Of a stretch of 64,000 bases of DNA, positions 37,418 through 46,619 are shown piece after piece (positions within the stretch are counted from its first letter, which is position 1; every line of letters begins with the position of its first letter). Where the stretch lies: assembly GCA_022843025.1 (NCBI GenBank), contig JALHOL010000004.1, forward strand, positions 310,001-374,000. Direction: 5' to 3'. The notes under the pieces were generated by a model. The model saw only the letters and a program-made list of their open reading frames with translations, made no database searches and was not told where the DNA came from. Source of the stretch: Paracoccaceae bacterium. GTDB lineage: Bacteria > Pseudomonadota > Alphaproteobacteria > Rhodobacterales > Rhodobacteraceae. The translations under genes and the position numbers were made by a program.

Positions 37418-38280
37418 GCAACCGACGCCCCGGAAAACTGGTTCACGAAATCCGGGCTCAGCCAGCCGTCAAACACATGCGCCACTGGCCCGGTCATCCA
37501 GACCCCATCCTCGCGCCAGTCGATCTCCAGCCGCCCGCCATCCACATCCATGATGACCTGCCGCCCCGTCAGCCCGCGCCGATGCGCCGCCACTGCCGTT
37601 GCACAGGCACCCGATCCGCAGGCCAAGGTGATCCCCGTGCCCCGCTCCCACACCCGCATCCGCAGGTGATCCGGACCAACGACAGAGGCAAATTCTACAT
37701 TCGTCCGCGCCGGGAACAGCGGGTCATGCTCCACCGCCCGCCCGCGCCCGGCCACATCCACCGCTTCGGCATCGGGCACGAAGAACACGGCATGCGGATT
37801 TCCCATCCCCACCGCCACAGGATCGCCCTCCAGCGGCAGATGCAGCGTGTCCATCTCGCCTGCCAGCGGCACCTCATCCCATGCCACCTGCGGTGCACCC
37901 ATGTTGACAGACACCAGCCCATCCCCGCGCCGCACCGCCGACAGCCCGCCGCGCGCCGTGACCAAGGTCACCGCCGCCTTGCCCGTTTGCCGCATCACAT
38001 AGTCTGATACACAGCGCGTGGCATTCCCGCAGGCCCCGGCCCGCGTCCCGTCGCTGTTCCAGAAATCCAGCGCGAAATCGGCCCCTGCCGCATCGCGGAT
38101 CTCGGCCAGCTGGTCAAACCCCACGCCCCGGTTCCGGTCGCCCAGCGCCCGCGCCAGCCCAGCCGTGACCACACCCGCGGAATCGGCCCCGCGCTTGCGC
38201 GAGTCGATCACCACGAAGTCATTGCCCAGCCCATGCATTTTCATGAAAGCCAGGCCACCAGGGGGCCGCTGTTCCAACAT
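37414..38280 (-). CDS. dapF: Diaminopimelate epimerase
   Basis: This 288-residue enzyme converts LL- to meso-diaminopimelate for lysine and peptidoglycan synthesis. Motifs are [16 protein letters not shown], the first catalytic cysteine in [13 protein letters not shown], and the second in [19 protein letters not shown] use the ATG at 38280. The internal ATG at 38244 ([10 protein letters not shown]) would give 276 residues, and the short upstream extension is common in this group. It is cotranscribed with mtaB. Confidence 0.95.
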   Translation of the reverse strand: MLEQRPPGGLAFMKMHGLGNDFVVIDSRKRGADSAGVVTAGLARALGDRNRGVGFDQLAEIRDAAGADFALDFWNSDGTRAGACGNATRCVSDYVMRQTGKAAVTLVTARGGLSAVRRGDGLVSVNMGAPQVAWDEVPLAGEMDTLHLPLEGDPVAVGMGNPHAVFFVPDAEAVDVAGRGRAVEHDPLFPARTNVEFASVVGPDHLRMRVWERGTGITLACGSGACATAVAAHRRGLTGRQVIMDVDGGRLEIDWREDGVWMTGPVAHVFDGWLSPDFVNQFSGASVA

Positions 38281-38376
38281 GCCCGCCCATATACGCCCGG
38301 GGCAGGGAATTATCCAGACCTGCGCAGTTTTTGCCCTTGACCCCCCCGCGCGTCGTCACTAATCACCGCCCACGTG

Positions 38377-38452
38377 GGGCCGGTAGCTCAGTTGGTAGAG
38401 CAGCTGACTTTTAATCAGCGGGTCACAGGTTCGAATCCTGTCCGGCTCACCA
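38377..38452 (+). tRNA. tRNA-Lys (anticodon TTT)
   Basis: The acceptor arm GGGCCGG pairs with CCGGCTC. The D arm is TAGCTCAGTTGGTAGAGC. The anticodon stem GCTGA/TCAGC encloses CTTTTAA with anticodon TTT. The T arm is ACAGGTTCGAATCCTGT. The discriminator is A and CCA is encoded. It is divergent from dapF. Confidence 0.97.
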
Positions 38453-38551
38453 CCCACTCCCCTTCCTTTTAGGCGTTGCTATCAAAGCGGATTTCCGCAC
38501 GGCCCGCGCTGCGCGCTCGACAGCCCCGCACCGCTCGGGCAAATCCGCGCC

Positions 38552-38710
38552 ATGGCGATTTTCTTCAGCATCGGAACGCTTCTTCTCGCCGCCTTTATGG
38601 CGCTGCGGCTTTTGCCCAAACTCGTGGGGCTGGCCTTCTGGCTTGGCTCTTCCGCCGTTACGGGCGGCAGCGCCCTCGCCATCCTCTACCTGCTGTCGCA
38701 GGGGCGCTAG
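38552..38710 (+). CDS. Small two-helix membrane protein (52 residues)
   Basis: The frame encodes MAIFFSIGTLLLAAFMALRL, a KLVGLAFWLG turn and a second hydrophobic stretch SALAILYLLSQ, ending GR. The two apolar segments (about 3-19 and 24-47) predict a hairpin in the inner membrane. Its stop overlaps the stop of the convergent HAD gene by two bases. No strong Shine-Dalgarno is visible. Compositional and membrane features argue for a real gene, but I recognise no family. Confidence 0.45.
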   Translation: MAIFFSIGTLLLAAFMALRLLPKLVGLAFWLGSSAVTGGSALAILYLLSQGR

Positions 38711-39612
38711 GTCGTCGCCACCACGGCATCCGGCACAATGCCCGACCGTGCGATATAGCCCCGCACGTCCCGCCCCGCGAACAGGCCGTGATCTGCCACC
38801 AGCACAGCCCCCATCCCCGCCGCACGGCCGCCCAGCACATCGGTGTGCAGCGTGTCGCCCACCATCGCCAACCGCTCCGGCGGCAGGCCCATCTGCGCGC
38901 AGACATCATGGAACCCGTCGGCAAAGGGCTTGCCATACCAATGCGCCACGCCGCCAATGGCATCCAGCACCGCATGGGCAAACAATCCCGGCTCTTGCGA
39001 AAGCCCATCCTCGCGCGGGGCCACCAGATCGGGATTTGCCACCACAATCGGAATAGGCCGCCGCGCCAGCGCCGCCATCAGCCGCGCCTGCAACGCGGCT
39101 GTCCAGCGGACAGAGGAAAGAAACAACACCCCATCCGCCACATCAAACAGCCCGGGGTCGGCCACCGCATCCCCCACGCGCCCGGGTATATCGGAAAACC
39201 CGTCACCCTCTGCCGCAATTGCCGCCCAATGCGCGCCCGGCATCAGCATCCCGATCCGGCTTACCGCCACATCCCGGCTGGAAACCACCTCGTTTTCCGC
39301 GAAATCAAACCCCAGCCGCCGATACTTCACCAAGGCCTCGGCCTTCGTGTAACTCGCCGCATTGGTCAGCACGCACAGCTTCTTGCCCCGCGCGCGCAGC
39401 TCCGCCATCCGCGCCACTGCGCCGGGAATCGGCGTCTCACCCACATTAAGCACGCCAAAGGCATCCAGCACGAACCCATCCCACCGATCCGCCACTTCGG
39501 AAAGATCGCGCGCAAAGATTGGGGCCTCCGGGAACCGCGCGCCGGGCAACCTTGCCCGCACCGCCTCATAACGCAGGAACGCGGCCTCCGCGTCCCGCAG
39601 ATCGTCAGACAC
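38707..39612 (-). CDS. HAD-superfamily phosphatase (NagD/AraL-like, TIGR01459 type)
   Basis: This is a 301-residue protein. HAD motif I is in WDGFVLDAFGVLNVGETPIP, motif II in KKLCVLTNAAS, and the later motif in MVGDTLHTDVLGGRAAGMGA. The cap is of the NagD type, typical of sugar-phosphate phosphatases. The start is GTG at 39612 with AGGGGGG upstream, overlapping the SDR gene by eight bases, so it is the last gene of the minus-strand arm of the carbohydrate locus. It may remove phosphate from a by-product sugar phosphate, as AraL does in Bacillus. Confidence 0.85.
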   Translation of the reverse strand: MSDDLRDAEAAFLRYEAVRARLPGARFPEAPIFARDLSEVADRWDGFVLDAFGVLNVGETPIPGAVARMAELRARGKKLCVLTNAASYTKAEALVKYRRLGFDFAENEVVSSRDVAVSRIGMLMPGAHWAAIAAEGDGFSDIPGRVGDAVADPGLFDVADGVLFLSSVRWTAALQARLMAALARRPIPIVVANPDLVAPREDGLSQEPGLFAHAVLDAIGGVAHWYGKPFADGFHDVCAQMGLPPERLAMVGDTLHTDVLGGRAAGMGAVLVADHGLFAGRDVRGYIARSGIVPDAVVATT

Positions 39613-40375
39613 TGGAATAACCCCCCTCGATCATCATCACCGCACCATTCACCAACCCCGAAGCGGGCGAGGCGAGATACAGCGCCATATCCGCCACTTC
39701 CACCGTCTCACCGAACCGCCGCGCGGGGGTCGCGGCGCGCATAGGCCCGCCCTTTTCCTCCGGCCCCCAAACCGCCTTGCCCATCGGCGTCAGAATCACC
39801 GTGGGGCAGATCGCATTGACCTGCACATTGTGCCGCGCCCACTCCGCGCAAAGCGACTTGGTCAGCGCGTTCAAAGCCCCCTTCGACGTCGCATAGGCCG
39901 CATGGTCATCCAGCGCGATCACCCCGGTCTGGGACGAGATGTTGATCACCTTCCCCCAGCGCTGCGCGATCATCGCAGGCCCCAGCGCCTGCGCCAGCAG
40001 GAACGGCGCGCGCACATTCACCGCCATCGTGGTGTCCCAATCCGCCAGCGTCAGGTCCACCGCAGGCGCGATCCGCGCAATCGCTGCGTTGTTCACCAGA
40101 ATGTCGATGGTCCCCCAGGCCTCCAGCGCCTCACGCGCTGCCATCACCGGTCCCTCTGGCGTGCCCATCTCGGCCTCGATCACCAGACAGCGCCGCCCCT
40201 TTGCCTCAACCTCGCGCTTCACCTCCAGCAAGCCGGTCGCATCCCGCGCCACGGCCACGATATCCGCCCCCGCATCCGCGAACACACGGCAGATCTCGAA
40301 CCCGATTCCCTTGCTTGCCCCGGTGACCAGCGCCTTGCGCCCGGCCAGCGAAAACCGCCCCTGCCATTCTGCCAT
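39605..40375 (-). CDS. SDR-family oxidoreductase (polyol/sugar dehydrogenase-like)
   Basis: This is a 256-residue classical short-chain dehydrogenase. The cofactor motif is ALVTGASKGIGFEICRVFA, then LVNNAAIARIAP, with catalytic Ser and Tyr-Lys in ISSQTGVIALDDHAAYATSK. I use the ATG at 40375 (MAEWQGRFSLAG), which has GGAG eight bases upstream. A GTG at 40384 would add three residues and overlap the SIS stop. Position within the operon suggests it oxidises an imported polyol or reduces a ketose. The substrate is unknown. Confidence 0.87.
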   Translation of the reverse strand: MAEWQGRFSLAGRKALVTGASKGIGFEICRVFADAGADIVAVARDATGLLEVKREVEAKGRRCLVIEAEMGTPEGPVMAAREALEAWGTIDILVNNAAIARIAPAVDLTLADWDTTMAVNVRAPFLLAQALGPAMIAQRWGKVINISSQTGVIALDDHAAYATSKGALNALTKSLCAEWARHNVQVNAICPTVILTPMGKAVWGPEEKGGPMRAATPARRFGETVEVADMALYLASPASGLVNGAVMMIEGGYSSV

Positions 40376-40380
40376 GCCCG

Positions 40381-40941
40381 TCACTCCAGATTTGTATGCC
40401 GCGCCCGCATCGCATCGGGGGCAACCCCCAGCCGATCCCGCAGCATCAGCACCAGCATCTCGAGCACCAGATACTGCGCGCCCTCGAACAGCGAACCCAT
40501 CGGCAAAACGCTCGCCACCGCAGGCCCCGTATCATCGGCCATCGTCTGCGCCGGAATAACCAGCACCCGGTCGCTTGCAGCAGGCAATGCCGCCCCCGGT
40601 TGCGCCGTCACGCAGGCCAGCCGCGCGCCATCGCGCCGCGCCACGCCCATCAACCCGCGCACCGTAGAGAAATCTCCGGGTCCCGCACTGACCACCAGCA
40701 GATCCCCCGCGCCCACGGGCGGGCAGGACATATCCCCCACCACATGGGCATCCAGCCCCATGTGATACAGCCGCATCGCAAGCGCCCGCATCATCAGCCC
40801 CTCACGGCCCACGCCGTAACAGACCACCCGCTTTGCCGCTGCCAGTTCGTCAACCATCCCCGCCAGCGCCGCAGGGTCCACCCCCGCTGCTGCGGCCTTC
40901 ATCTCATCGGCGGCCCGCGCCACCAGATCGGCATAGCTCAT
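40381..40941 (-). CDS. SIS-domain sugar-phosphate isomerase (HxlB-like)
   Basis: This 186-residue single SIS domain resembles 6-phospho-3-hexuloisomerase. Features are RVVCYGVGREGLMMRALAMR, LLVVSAGPGDFSTVRGLMGV, ADDTGPAVASVLPMGSLFEG and a C-terminal MRARHTNLE, the usual tail of this family. HxlB interconverts 3-hexulose-6-P and fructose-6-P. No HxlA (hexulose-6-P synthase) is present here, so a different ketose phosphate is more likely. It overlaps the AraM-like gene by four bases. Confidence 0.83.
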   Translation of the reverse strand: MSYADLVARAADEMKAAAAGVDPAALAGMVDELAAAKRVVCYGVGREGLMMRALAMRLYHMGLDAHVVGDMSCPPVGAGDLLVVSAGPGDFSTVRGLMGVARRDGARLACVTAQPGAALPAASDRVLVIPAQTMADDTGPAVASVLPMGSLFEGAQYLVLEMLVLMLRDRLGVAPDAMRARHTNLE

Positions 40942-42287
40942 CCCCGGCCCTCCTTCAGCCGCGGCAAGGGCAGGCTTGCCTCTACCGCTGTTTCAAGAAG
41001 CCCGCATTCATCCAGCAAATCCAGCACCGTATAGCGGCTGCGCAGGAACCGCGCGTGCAACGTGGTTCGTTGCAGATACTCCCGCCCCACCCCGATCTCC
41101 TCGGCCAGTGCGGGCGCACCCGCCGCATGCAGCGCCGTCACCATCGCATCGGGTGCCATCACCTGCGCACGCAGCCGCGCCGCCAACGCGGGCCAGCCAT
41201 CGCGCAACCGCTCCAACCGCGCGCGCAACGCGGCGCCCTCCACATGCTTGGCGCGCACCTCTTCCACCGCCCGCGCCGCAATCTCGCCCGGCCCGAACGC
41301 CGCATGAATGGCCGCCGTCTTCTGCGCCAGCGTCGGCGCCGTCGCCACAATCGCCCCCACATCCAGCGTGGAAAGATCCTGCTCCAGCAGCCAGTCGAAC
41401 AATCGCAGCGCCATCACGCAGCCCACGGCAACGCAGGCGCCATGGCTCACTCGTTCGCCGCCGAATTTCAGATCGTCCATCTCCCACAGATGCGCAATCT
41501 GGTGATCCGCCCCCGACGCAGGCCGCGACGACCCGTGCAACTCCATTGCCAGCCCCACCAGCGTCAGCCCGGCGAACAACCCCTCTAGCGCATCCCGGTC
41601 GCCCGATGCCACGCGGTCGGGCATCCCCAGCCACCCGCGCAGCCCCCCCTGCACCAGCGGCCAGGCCACATCATCCACCGCCTCGATCCCCAGCGCATCG
41701 GCGATGATCCAATCCCCGCCCGCAGGCACCTTCCCGGCCAGATCGCCATAACCCCAGCCCGTCATTTCCGCCGGGGCCGCCGCGATCACATCCAGATCCC
41801 CCAGCACCGCCCGCGCAGGCCGGCACTGGATCGTCTTCTTGAAACCCTTGTCCGAAAGCGGCGCCCCGGCCGACGTATACCCGTCCATGCTCGCGGCCGT
41901 GCCCACGCACAAATAGGTTCTATCAAGGCCGAAAGCCGCGTGTTTCACCACATCGTTGATCACACCAGATCCCACCGCCACAGGCACTGCGCCATCCTGC
42001 GCCAGCACATCCCGCAGGCTGTCGGCCAGCTCCACCGTCGGCTTCAGCCGCGGCCTGCCGGGCAGCACATGCGCCCGCACCGTCACCCCCGCCGCCTTCA
42101 GCGAGGCTTCCACCGCCGCCCCCGCCGCCTTCCACGTGTTCTCATCCGCAATGATACAGGCCAGATTCCCGGCAAACTGCCGCCGGAACAGCGCCCCGGT
42201 CTCGGTCAACACGCCACGCCCCACCACAACCTCGGCCACCGTGGCCGACCGGGCCACCGCCCCCGCGATCAGTTCCGTCATGCTCAT
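40938..42287 (-). CDS. sn-glycerol-1-phosphate dehydrogenase family protein (AraM-like)
   Basis: This 449-residue protein is of the iron/zinc-dependent polyol dehydrogenase fold. NAD-site and phosphate-site segments are PVAVGSGVINDVVKHAAFGL, VGTAASMDGYTSAGAPLSD and GYGDLAGKVPAGGDWIIADA. The metal-ligand region has SGADHQIAHLWEMD and SHGACVAVGCVMAL. These match AraM/EgsA proteins, which reduce DHAP to glycerol-1-P or act on related polyol phosphates. It is about 50 residues longer than Bacillus AraM as I remember it. In this operon an alditol-phosphate substrate is plausible. It overlaps the ATPase gene by four bases. Confidence 0.83.
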   Translation of the reverse strand: MSMTELIAGAVARSATVAEVVVGRGVLTETGALFRRQFAGNLACIIADENTWKAAGAAVEASLKAAGVTVRAHVLPGRPRLKPTVELADSLRDVLAQDGAVPVAVGSGVINDVVKHAAFGLDRTYLCVGTAASMDGYTSAGAPLSDKGFKKTIQCRPARAVLGDLDVIAAAPAEMTGWGYGDLAGKVPAGGDWIIADALGIEAVDDVAWPLVQGGLRGWLGMPDRVASGDRDALEGLFAGLTLVGLAMELHGSSRPASGADHQIAHLWEMDDLKFGGERVSHGACVAVGCVMALRLFDWLLEQDLSTLDVGAIVATAPTLAQKTAAIHAAFGPGEIAARAVEEVRAKHVEGAALRARLERLRDGWPALAARLRAQVMAPDAMVTALHAAGAPALAEEIGVGREYLQRTTLHARFLRSRYTVLDLLDECGLLETAVEASLPLPRLKEGRG

Positions 42288-43348
42288 ACCGCCACGCCCC
42301 CCGAAGACAGGGTCACCCCGTCCGCACCAAACAAATGCAGCCGATTCGCAGGCATCGACAGCCCGACCGTGTCGCCATGGTTCAACGCCGTATCCCCATC
42401 GGCGCGCACCACCACCTGCCCGGCCGCCGTCCGCACGTACAGATAGGCATCCCCGCCCAGCGTTTCGCGCAGCACCACCGTGCCATCCATCTCGCCCGCG
42501 CCGGGGGCCGTCAGCCCCGTATGTTCGGGCCGTATTCCCAGCCGCACCGCGCCCGGCACGGGTGCGGCTGTCCCGATGACCGCCTCCCCACAGGTGATGC
42601 GACCACCCACGGAACGGATATCGAGGAAATTCATGCTCGGCGCACCGATGAACCCGGCAACAAATTCCGTGCGCGGGCGGTGATACAGCTCCATCGGGCT
42701 GCCCACCTGTTCAATCCGCCCCGCCTGCAGCACCACGATCTTGTCAGCCATTGTCATGGCCTCAACCTGATCATGCGTCACATAGATCATCGTGGCCTTC
42801 AGCTCGGAATGCAGCGCCTCCAGCTCCACCCGCATCTGCACGCGCAGCTTGGCGTCAAGGTTGGACAGGGGCTCATCAAACAAGAACACCTTGGGCTGCT
42901 TCACGATCGCCCGCCCGATGGCCACCCTTTGCCGCTGCCCCCCCGAAAGATGGGCGGGCTTGCGGTCCATATAGGGTTCCAGCTGCAACACCCGCGCGGC
43001 CTCGGCGATCCGGCGGTCCCGGTCGGCTTGGGTGAACCCGTTGATCTTCATGCCGAAATCCATGTTCTCACGCACTGACATATGGGGATATAGCGCATAA
43101 GATTGGAACACCATCGCCACATCCCGTTCTGATGGCGCAAGGCCCGATACATCGCGCCCCCCGATGGAAATCACCCCGCCGCTGATCGATTCCAGCCCGG
43201 CGATTGACCGCAGCAGCGTGCTCTTCCCACAGCCGGAAGGCCCCACAAAAACTGCGAATTCTCCATCGGCAATATCAAGGCTCACATCGTACAGCGCCTG
43301 TTGGCCGCCATAGAACTTGTTCACCCCGACCAGCTTCACCTCGGCCAT
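42284..43348 (-). CDS. Carbohydrate ABC transporter ATP-binding protein (UgpC/MalK type)
   Basis: This is a 354-residue ATPase. Walker A is [16 protein letters not shown], the signature [16 protein letters not shown], Walker [16 protein letters not shown] and the H-loop [12 protein letters not shown]-terminal TOBE domain follows (GIRPEHTGLTAPGAG). I use the ATG at 43348 (MAEVKLVGVNKFYGG) preceded by GGAGGG. It is the first gene of the minus-strand arm and should energise the permeases encoded on the opposite arm. Confidence 0.93.
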   Translation of the reverse strand: MAEVKLVGVNKFYGGQQALYDVSLDIADGEFAVFVGPSGCGKSTLLRSIAGLESISGGVISIGGRDVSGLAPSERDVAMVFQSYALYPHMSVRENMDFGMKINGFTQADRDRRIAEAARVLQLEPYMDRKPAHLSGGQRQRVAIGRAIVKQPKVFLFDEPLSNLDAKLRVQMRVELEALHSELKATMIYVTHDQVEAMTMADKIVVLQAGRIEQVGSPMELYHRPRTEFVAGFIGAPSMNFLDIRSVGGRITCGEAVIGTAAPVPGAVRLGIRPEHTGLTAPGAGEMDGTVVLRETLGGDAYLYVRTAAGQVVVRADGDTALNHGDTVGLSMPANRLHLFGADGVTLSSGGVAV

Positions 43349-43387
43349 CTGCCGACCCTCCCCTTCCGTGACCTGCGCATTTTCCCG

Positions 43388-43423
43388 TTGACAGGACACG
43401 CTTGCGATACATTTATATGCAAG
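43388..43423 (+). promoter_or_regulatory. Promoter and operator-like repeat of the second carbohydrate locus
   Basis: A perfect -35 box TTGACA lies at 43388-43393. After 17-18 bases comes an AT-rich ATTTATATG that could serve as the -10, though its match is weak. Overlapping it is an inverted repeat, CTTGC (43401) and GCAAG (43419) with 13 bases between, a possible SorC-type site. It drives the binding-protein operon. Confidence 0.4.
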
Positions 43424-43477
43424 GCGTTACAAATGGAAGTCAACCGTTCAAAAACGCTGAACCGCTGGGAGGAAACC

Positions 43478-44815
43478 ATGAAACTCAAGATGCACGTCAG
43501 TGCGCTGGCGCTTGCTGCGTCCGCATTTGCTATCGGTGGTCAGGCGCAGGCCTGGACGCTGGAAGAAGCCGCCAAACCCTATGCCGGAACGGAGCTTGAG
43601 GTGCTTTTCCTCGACCGTCCGGGTTATAACGCCGCGATCCAGATGCTGCCCGAATTCGAGGCCGCAACCGGCATCAAGGTGAACTACACCACCGTGCCTT
43701 ACGAAAACGCGCTGGGCGAACAGGTCCGCGATTTCGTCGCCGGCGGCGATCTCGACATCGCGCTGATCGACCTCGTCTGGATGGGCAACTTTGCCGAAAA
43801 TGGCTGGGTCGTTCCGTCGGAAACCTTCATCAGCAACCCTGAACTGGCCGATCCCGAACTGGATATGGCCGATTTCTTCCCGCTCGTCCTCGATGCCTTC
43901 GGCTCGTGGAATGGCGTGAACTACGGCCTGCCGTTTGATAACTATTCGGGCCTGCTGTTCTATAACCGCTGCATGCTGGAAGCCGCCGGTTTCGATAAAC
44001 CCCCGGCCACCTGGCAAGAGGTGATGGATACCTATGGCCCCGCGCTGACCAAGGATGGCAAATACGCCTACGCCCTTCAGTCCAAGCGCAACGAAACCCA
44101 GTCCGCCGACAGCTTCGCCCGCTTCCTGTGGCCCTTCGGCGGATCGTTCCTGAATGCGGAATTCAAGTCGAACCTGCTGTCGCCCGAATCGCAGGCCGGT
44201 CTGCAATTCCGTCAGGATCTGATGAAGTTCATGCCCGAAGGCATCGTCGCCTATGACCACTCCGAAACCGTCAACGCTTTCGCGCAGGGCGACGTGGCGA
44301 TGATCACCGAATGGTCGGCCTTCTATTCCACCGTGGTTTCGCCCGAAACCTCGACCGTGGCCGATTGCGTCGAAATCGCCCCGGAACCGACCGGCCCCGC
44401 AGGCCGCAAGCCCGCACTGGGTGGCTTCTCTCTCGCCGTCGCATCTCAGGCGGATGAGGCGGAACAGGCTGCAGGCTGGCTCTTCATCCAGTGGGTCACG
44501 TCCAAGGCCAATGCCGGCAAATACCTTGAAATGGGCGGCGTCCCGGCCCGTCAGTCGGCCTATGCCGACCCGGCCCTCGCCGAGACGTTCAAGTTCATCC
44601 CCGCACTGGTGGAAAGCTGGCAGGAAGGCGTGCCGGAATTCCGTCCGCGCTTCGCCGAATGGCCCGCCATCACCGAAATCGTGCAGGAATACGGCACCAA
44701 GATGATGCTGGGCGAAGTCACCCTCGAAGAGGGCGCCAAGAACATCGGTGAAAAGATGGAAGCCGTCCTTGCCGAGGCAGGCTACTATGACGGCAAAAAG
44801 CCGCTGGCCCAATAA
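43478..44815 (+). CDS. Carbohydrate/polyol ABC transporter substrate-binding protein
   Basis: This 445-residue exported protein starts at MKLKMHVSALALAASAFAIG with signal cleavage near AQAWT. A GGGAGG lies eight bases upstream. The mature part (ELEVLFLDRPGYNAAIQMLP) and the lengthy alpha-helical C-terminus are typical of family 1 sugar or polyol binding proteins. It is the first gene of the plus-strand arm and is followed by a strong GC hairpin before the permeases. Confidence 0.9.
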   Translation: MKLKMHVSALALAASAFAIGGQAQAWTLEEAAKPYAGTELEVLFLDRPGYNAAIQMLPEFEAATGIKVNYTTVPYENALGEQVRDFVAGGDLDIALIDLVWMGNFAENGWVVPSETFISNPELADPELDMADFFPLVLDAFGSWNGVNYGLPFDNYSGLLFYNRCMLEAAGFDKPPATWQEVMDTYGPALTKDGKYAYALQSKRNETQSADSFARFLWPFGGSFLNAEFKSNLLSPESQAGLQFRQDLMKFMPEGIVAYDHSETVNAFAQGDVAMITEWSAFYSTVVSPETSTVADCVEIAPEPTGPAGRKPALGGFSLAVASQADEAEQAAGWLFIQWVTSKANAGKYLEMGGVPARQSAYADPALAETFKFIPALVESWQEGVPEFRPRFAEWPAITEIVQEYGTKMMLGEVTLEEGAKNIGEKMEAVLAEAGYYDGKKPLAQ

Positions 44816-44853
44816 TCCGGCCCTCTGACCATCTCTGACTGCACAGCAAAAGC

Positions 44854-44878
44854 CCCCGGCCCCTTACACGGGCCGGGG
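44854..44878 (+). terminator. GC hairpin between binding-protein and permease genes
   Basis: CCCCGGCCC (44854-44862) and GGGCCGGGG (44870-44878) form a perfect nine-base stem with a seven-base loop, followed by ATTTCC. It lies in the 88-base gap after the binding-protein stop. It probably acts as an attenuator or RNA stabiliser that sets a high ratio of binding protein to permease. Confidence 0.6.
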
Positions 44879-44903
44879 ATTTCCACCCGGAAGGACCGCC
44901 AAA

Positions 44904-45782
44904 ATGACAGCCAACGTGCCCCGAAAGACGATCTTCGCCTTTCTCGGCCCCGCCGTCGCCGCCCTCGTCATCGTGGGCATCGCGCCGCTGCTCTATGCGG
45001 TCTGGAAAAGCCTGCACAACTTCAACCTCACCAAACAGGCCCAGACAAAATTCGTCGGCCTCTCCAATTACGCCGAAGTCCTGACAGACCTCAGTTTCTG
45101 GCAGGCGATGGGCCGCACCGCGACGCTCTTCTTGATATCGGTTCCCATCCAGATCGTCCTCGGCCTTCTGATTGCCGTCGTCCTGCACCGCCCGGGCCTG
45201 ACCTTCTTCAAAACCCTCGCCCGCCTGTTGCTGGTGCTGCCCATGGCCACCACCTATGCCGTGGTGGGCCTTCTGGCACAGGTCATGCTCAACCAGAAAT
45301 ACGGCGTGGTGAACCAGATGCTCGGCTGGGTCGGCGTCGACCCGATCAACTTCATCGGCGATCCCACCAATGCCTTCATTGCCGTCATCATCTGGGACAT
45401 CTGGCAATGGACACCCTTCGTCGCCCTCGTCCTGCTGGCGGGCCTGTCCACAGTCCCCCCGGAAATCGAAGAAGCCGCGCAGCTAGAGACGAAATCCCAG
45501 TGGCTCGTCCTGCGCTATGTGCAGCTGCCTTTCCTGATCCCGTCGCTCGTGGCCGTGCTGATCCTGCGCACCGCCGACACGCTGAAACTCTTTGACATGC
45601 CCTTCACCATGACGCGCGGCGGACCCGGTGCCGCCACCGAATTCATCGCCGTCCTGATCGAACGTGTCGGCAACCGGCAATTCGACATCGGCCTCGCCTC
45701 GGCTCAGGCGATCATCATGCTGGCGCTGACCATCGGCCTTGCCCGGCTCTATATCCGCTTCTTCTACCGCGAGGTGAACTGA
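44904..45782 (+). CDS. Carbohydrate ABC transporter permease 1
   Basis: This is a 292-residue membrane protein with about six transmembrane segments. The first is TIFAFLGPAVAALVIVGIAP. The EAA loop is EEAAQLETKSQWLVLRYV followed by QLPFLIPS. GGAAGGA precedes the ATG. It overlaps the next permease start by one base (TGATG). Confidence 0.92.
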   Translation: MTANVPRKTIFAFLGPAVAALVIVGIAPLLYAVWKSLHNFNLTKQAQTKFVGLSNYAEVLTDLSFWQAMGRTATLFLISVPIQIVLGLLIAVVLHRPGLTFFKTLARLLLVLPMATTYAVVGLLAQVMLNQKYGVVNQMLGWVGVDPINFIGDPTNAFIAVIIWDIWQWTPFVALVLLAGLSTVPPEIEEAAQLETKSQWLVLRYVQLPFLIPSLVAVLILRTADTLKLFDMPFTMTRGGPGAATEFIAVLIERVGNRQFDIGLASAQAIIMLALTIGLARLYIRFFYREVN

Positions 45783-46609
45783 TGGCCGCCCCCCTGCAAC
45801 GCCGCGCCTTTTGGGCCGAAGGGCTGCTTCTGCTGCTCATCCTGCTTTTCTGCATCTTCCCCTTTTACTGGATGGTCACCACCAGCCTGAAAACACAGGT
45901 CGTCGCCCTCCAATCCCCGCCCGCTTGGTTCTTCACCCCCACGCTGGCGAATTATTGGGAGGTGCTGTTCGAGGATAAAGTCGGCGTCTCCCTCATCAAC
46001 TCCATCATCGTGGCGGTCTGCACCACCACCCTTGCCGTCGTCCTCGGCACCCCCGCCGCTTATGCGCTGGCCCGCTTTGAATTTCGCGGCAAGACCGACC
46101 TCTGGTTCTGGTTCATCACCAACCGTTTCGTCAGCCCCGTCGTCCTTGCCTTCCCTGTCTTCCTGATCAGCCGCGAACTTGGCCTGCGCGACACGCACCT
46201 CGCGCTGATCCTGATGTATCTCACCTTCACCCTGCCCATCGTCATCTGGATCTGCACCGATCAATTCCGCTCCATCCCCCGCGAACTGGATGAGGCGGCC
46301 TTGCTGGAAGGCGCGTCCCAATGGCGCATCTTCCGCTCCATCTGCCTGCCGCTGGCGATGCCCGGCGTTGCCGTTTCTTCCATCCTGTCCTTCATCTTCT
46401 CGTGGAATGAGTTGCTCTTCGCCTACATTCTTGCACCAAAAGCAGCGAAAACCGCTCCGGCAATGGCGGTCACTTTCATGGAAGGCTATGACGTGCCCTA
46501 CGGAAAGATCATGGCCACCTCGACCCTGATCGTCATCCCCGTGTTGATCTTCGCCCTGATCGCGTCAAAACATCTCGTGCGCGGCCTCACGATGGGCGCG
46601 GTGAAGTAA
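45782..46609 (+). CDS. Carbohydrate ABC transporter permease 2
   Basis: This is a 275-residue permease with a first membrane segment GLLLLLILLFCIFPFYWMV. The EAA loop is DEAALLEGASQWRIFRSI then CLPLAMPG. It is directly coupled to permease 1. It ends with RGLTMGAVK, a common C-terminus in this subfamily. The SorC gene starts ten bases later. Confidence 0.92.
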   Translation: MAAPLQRRAFWAEGLLLLLILLFCIFPFYWMVTTSLKTQVVALQSPPAWFFTPTLANYWEVLFEDKVGVSLINSIIVAVCTTTLAVVLGTPAAYALARFEFRGKTDLWFWFITNRFVSPVVLAFPVFLISRELGLRDTHLALILMYLTFTLPIVIWICTDQFRSIPRELDEAALLEGASQWRIFRSICLPLAMPGVAVSSILSFIFSWNELLFAYILAPKAAKTAPAMAVTFMEGYDVPYGKIMATSTLIVIPVLIFALIASKHLVRGLTMGAVK

Positions 46610-46619
46610 AAGGATACGG

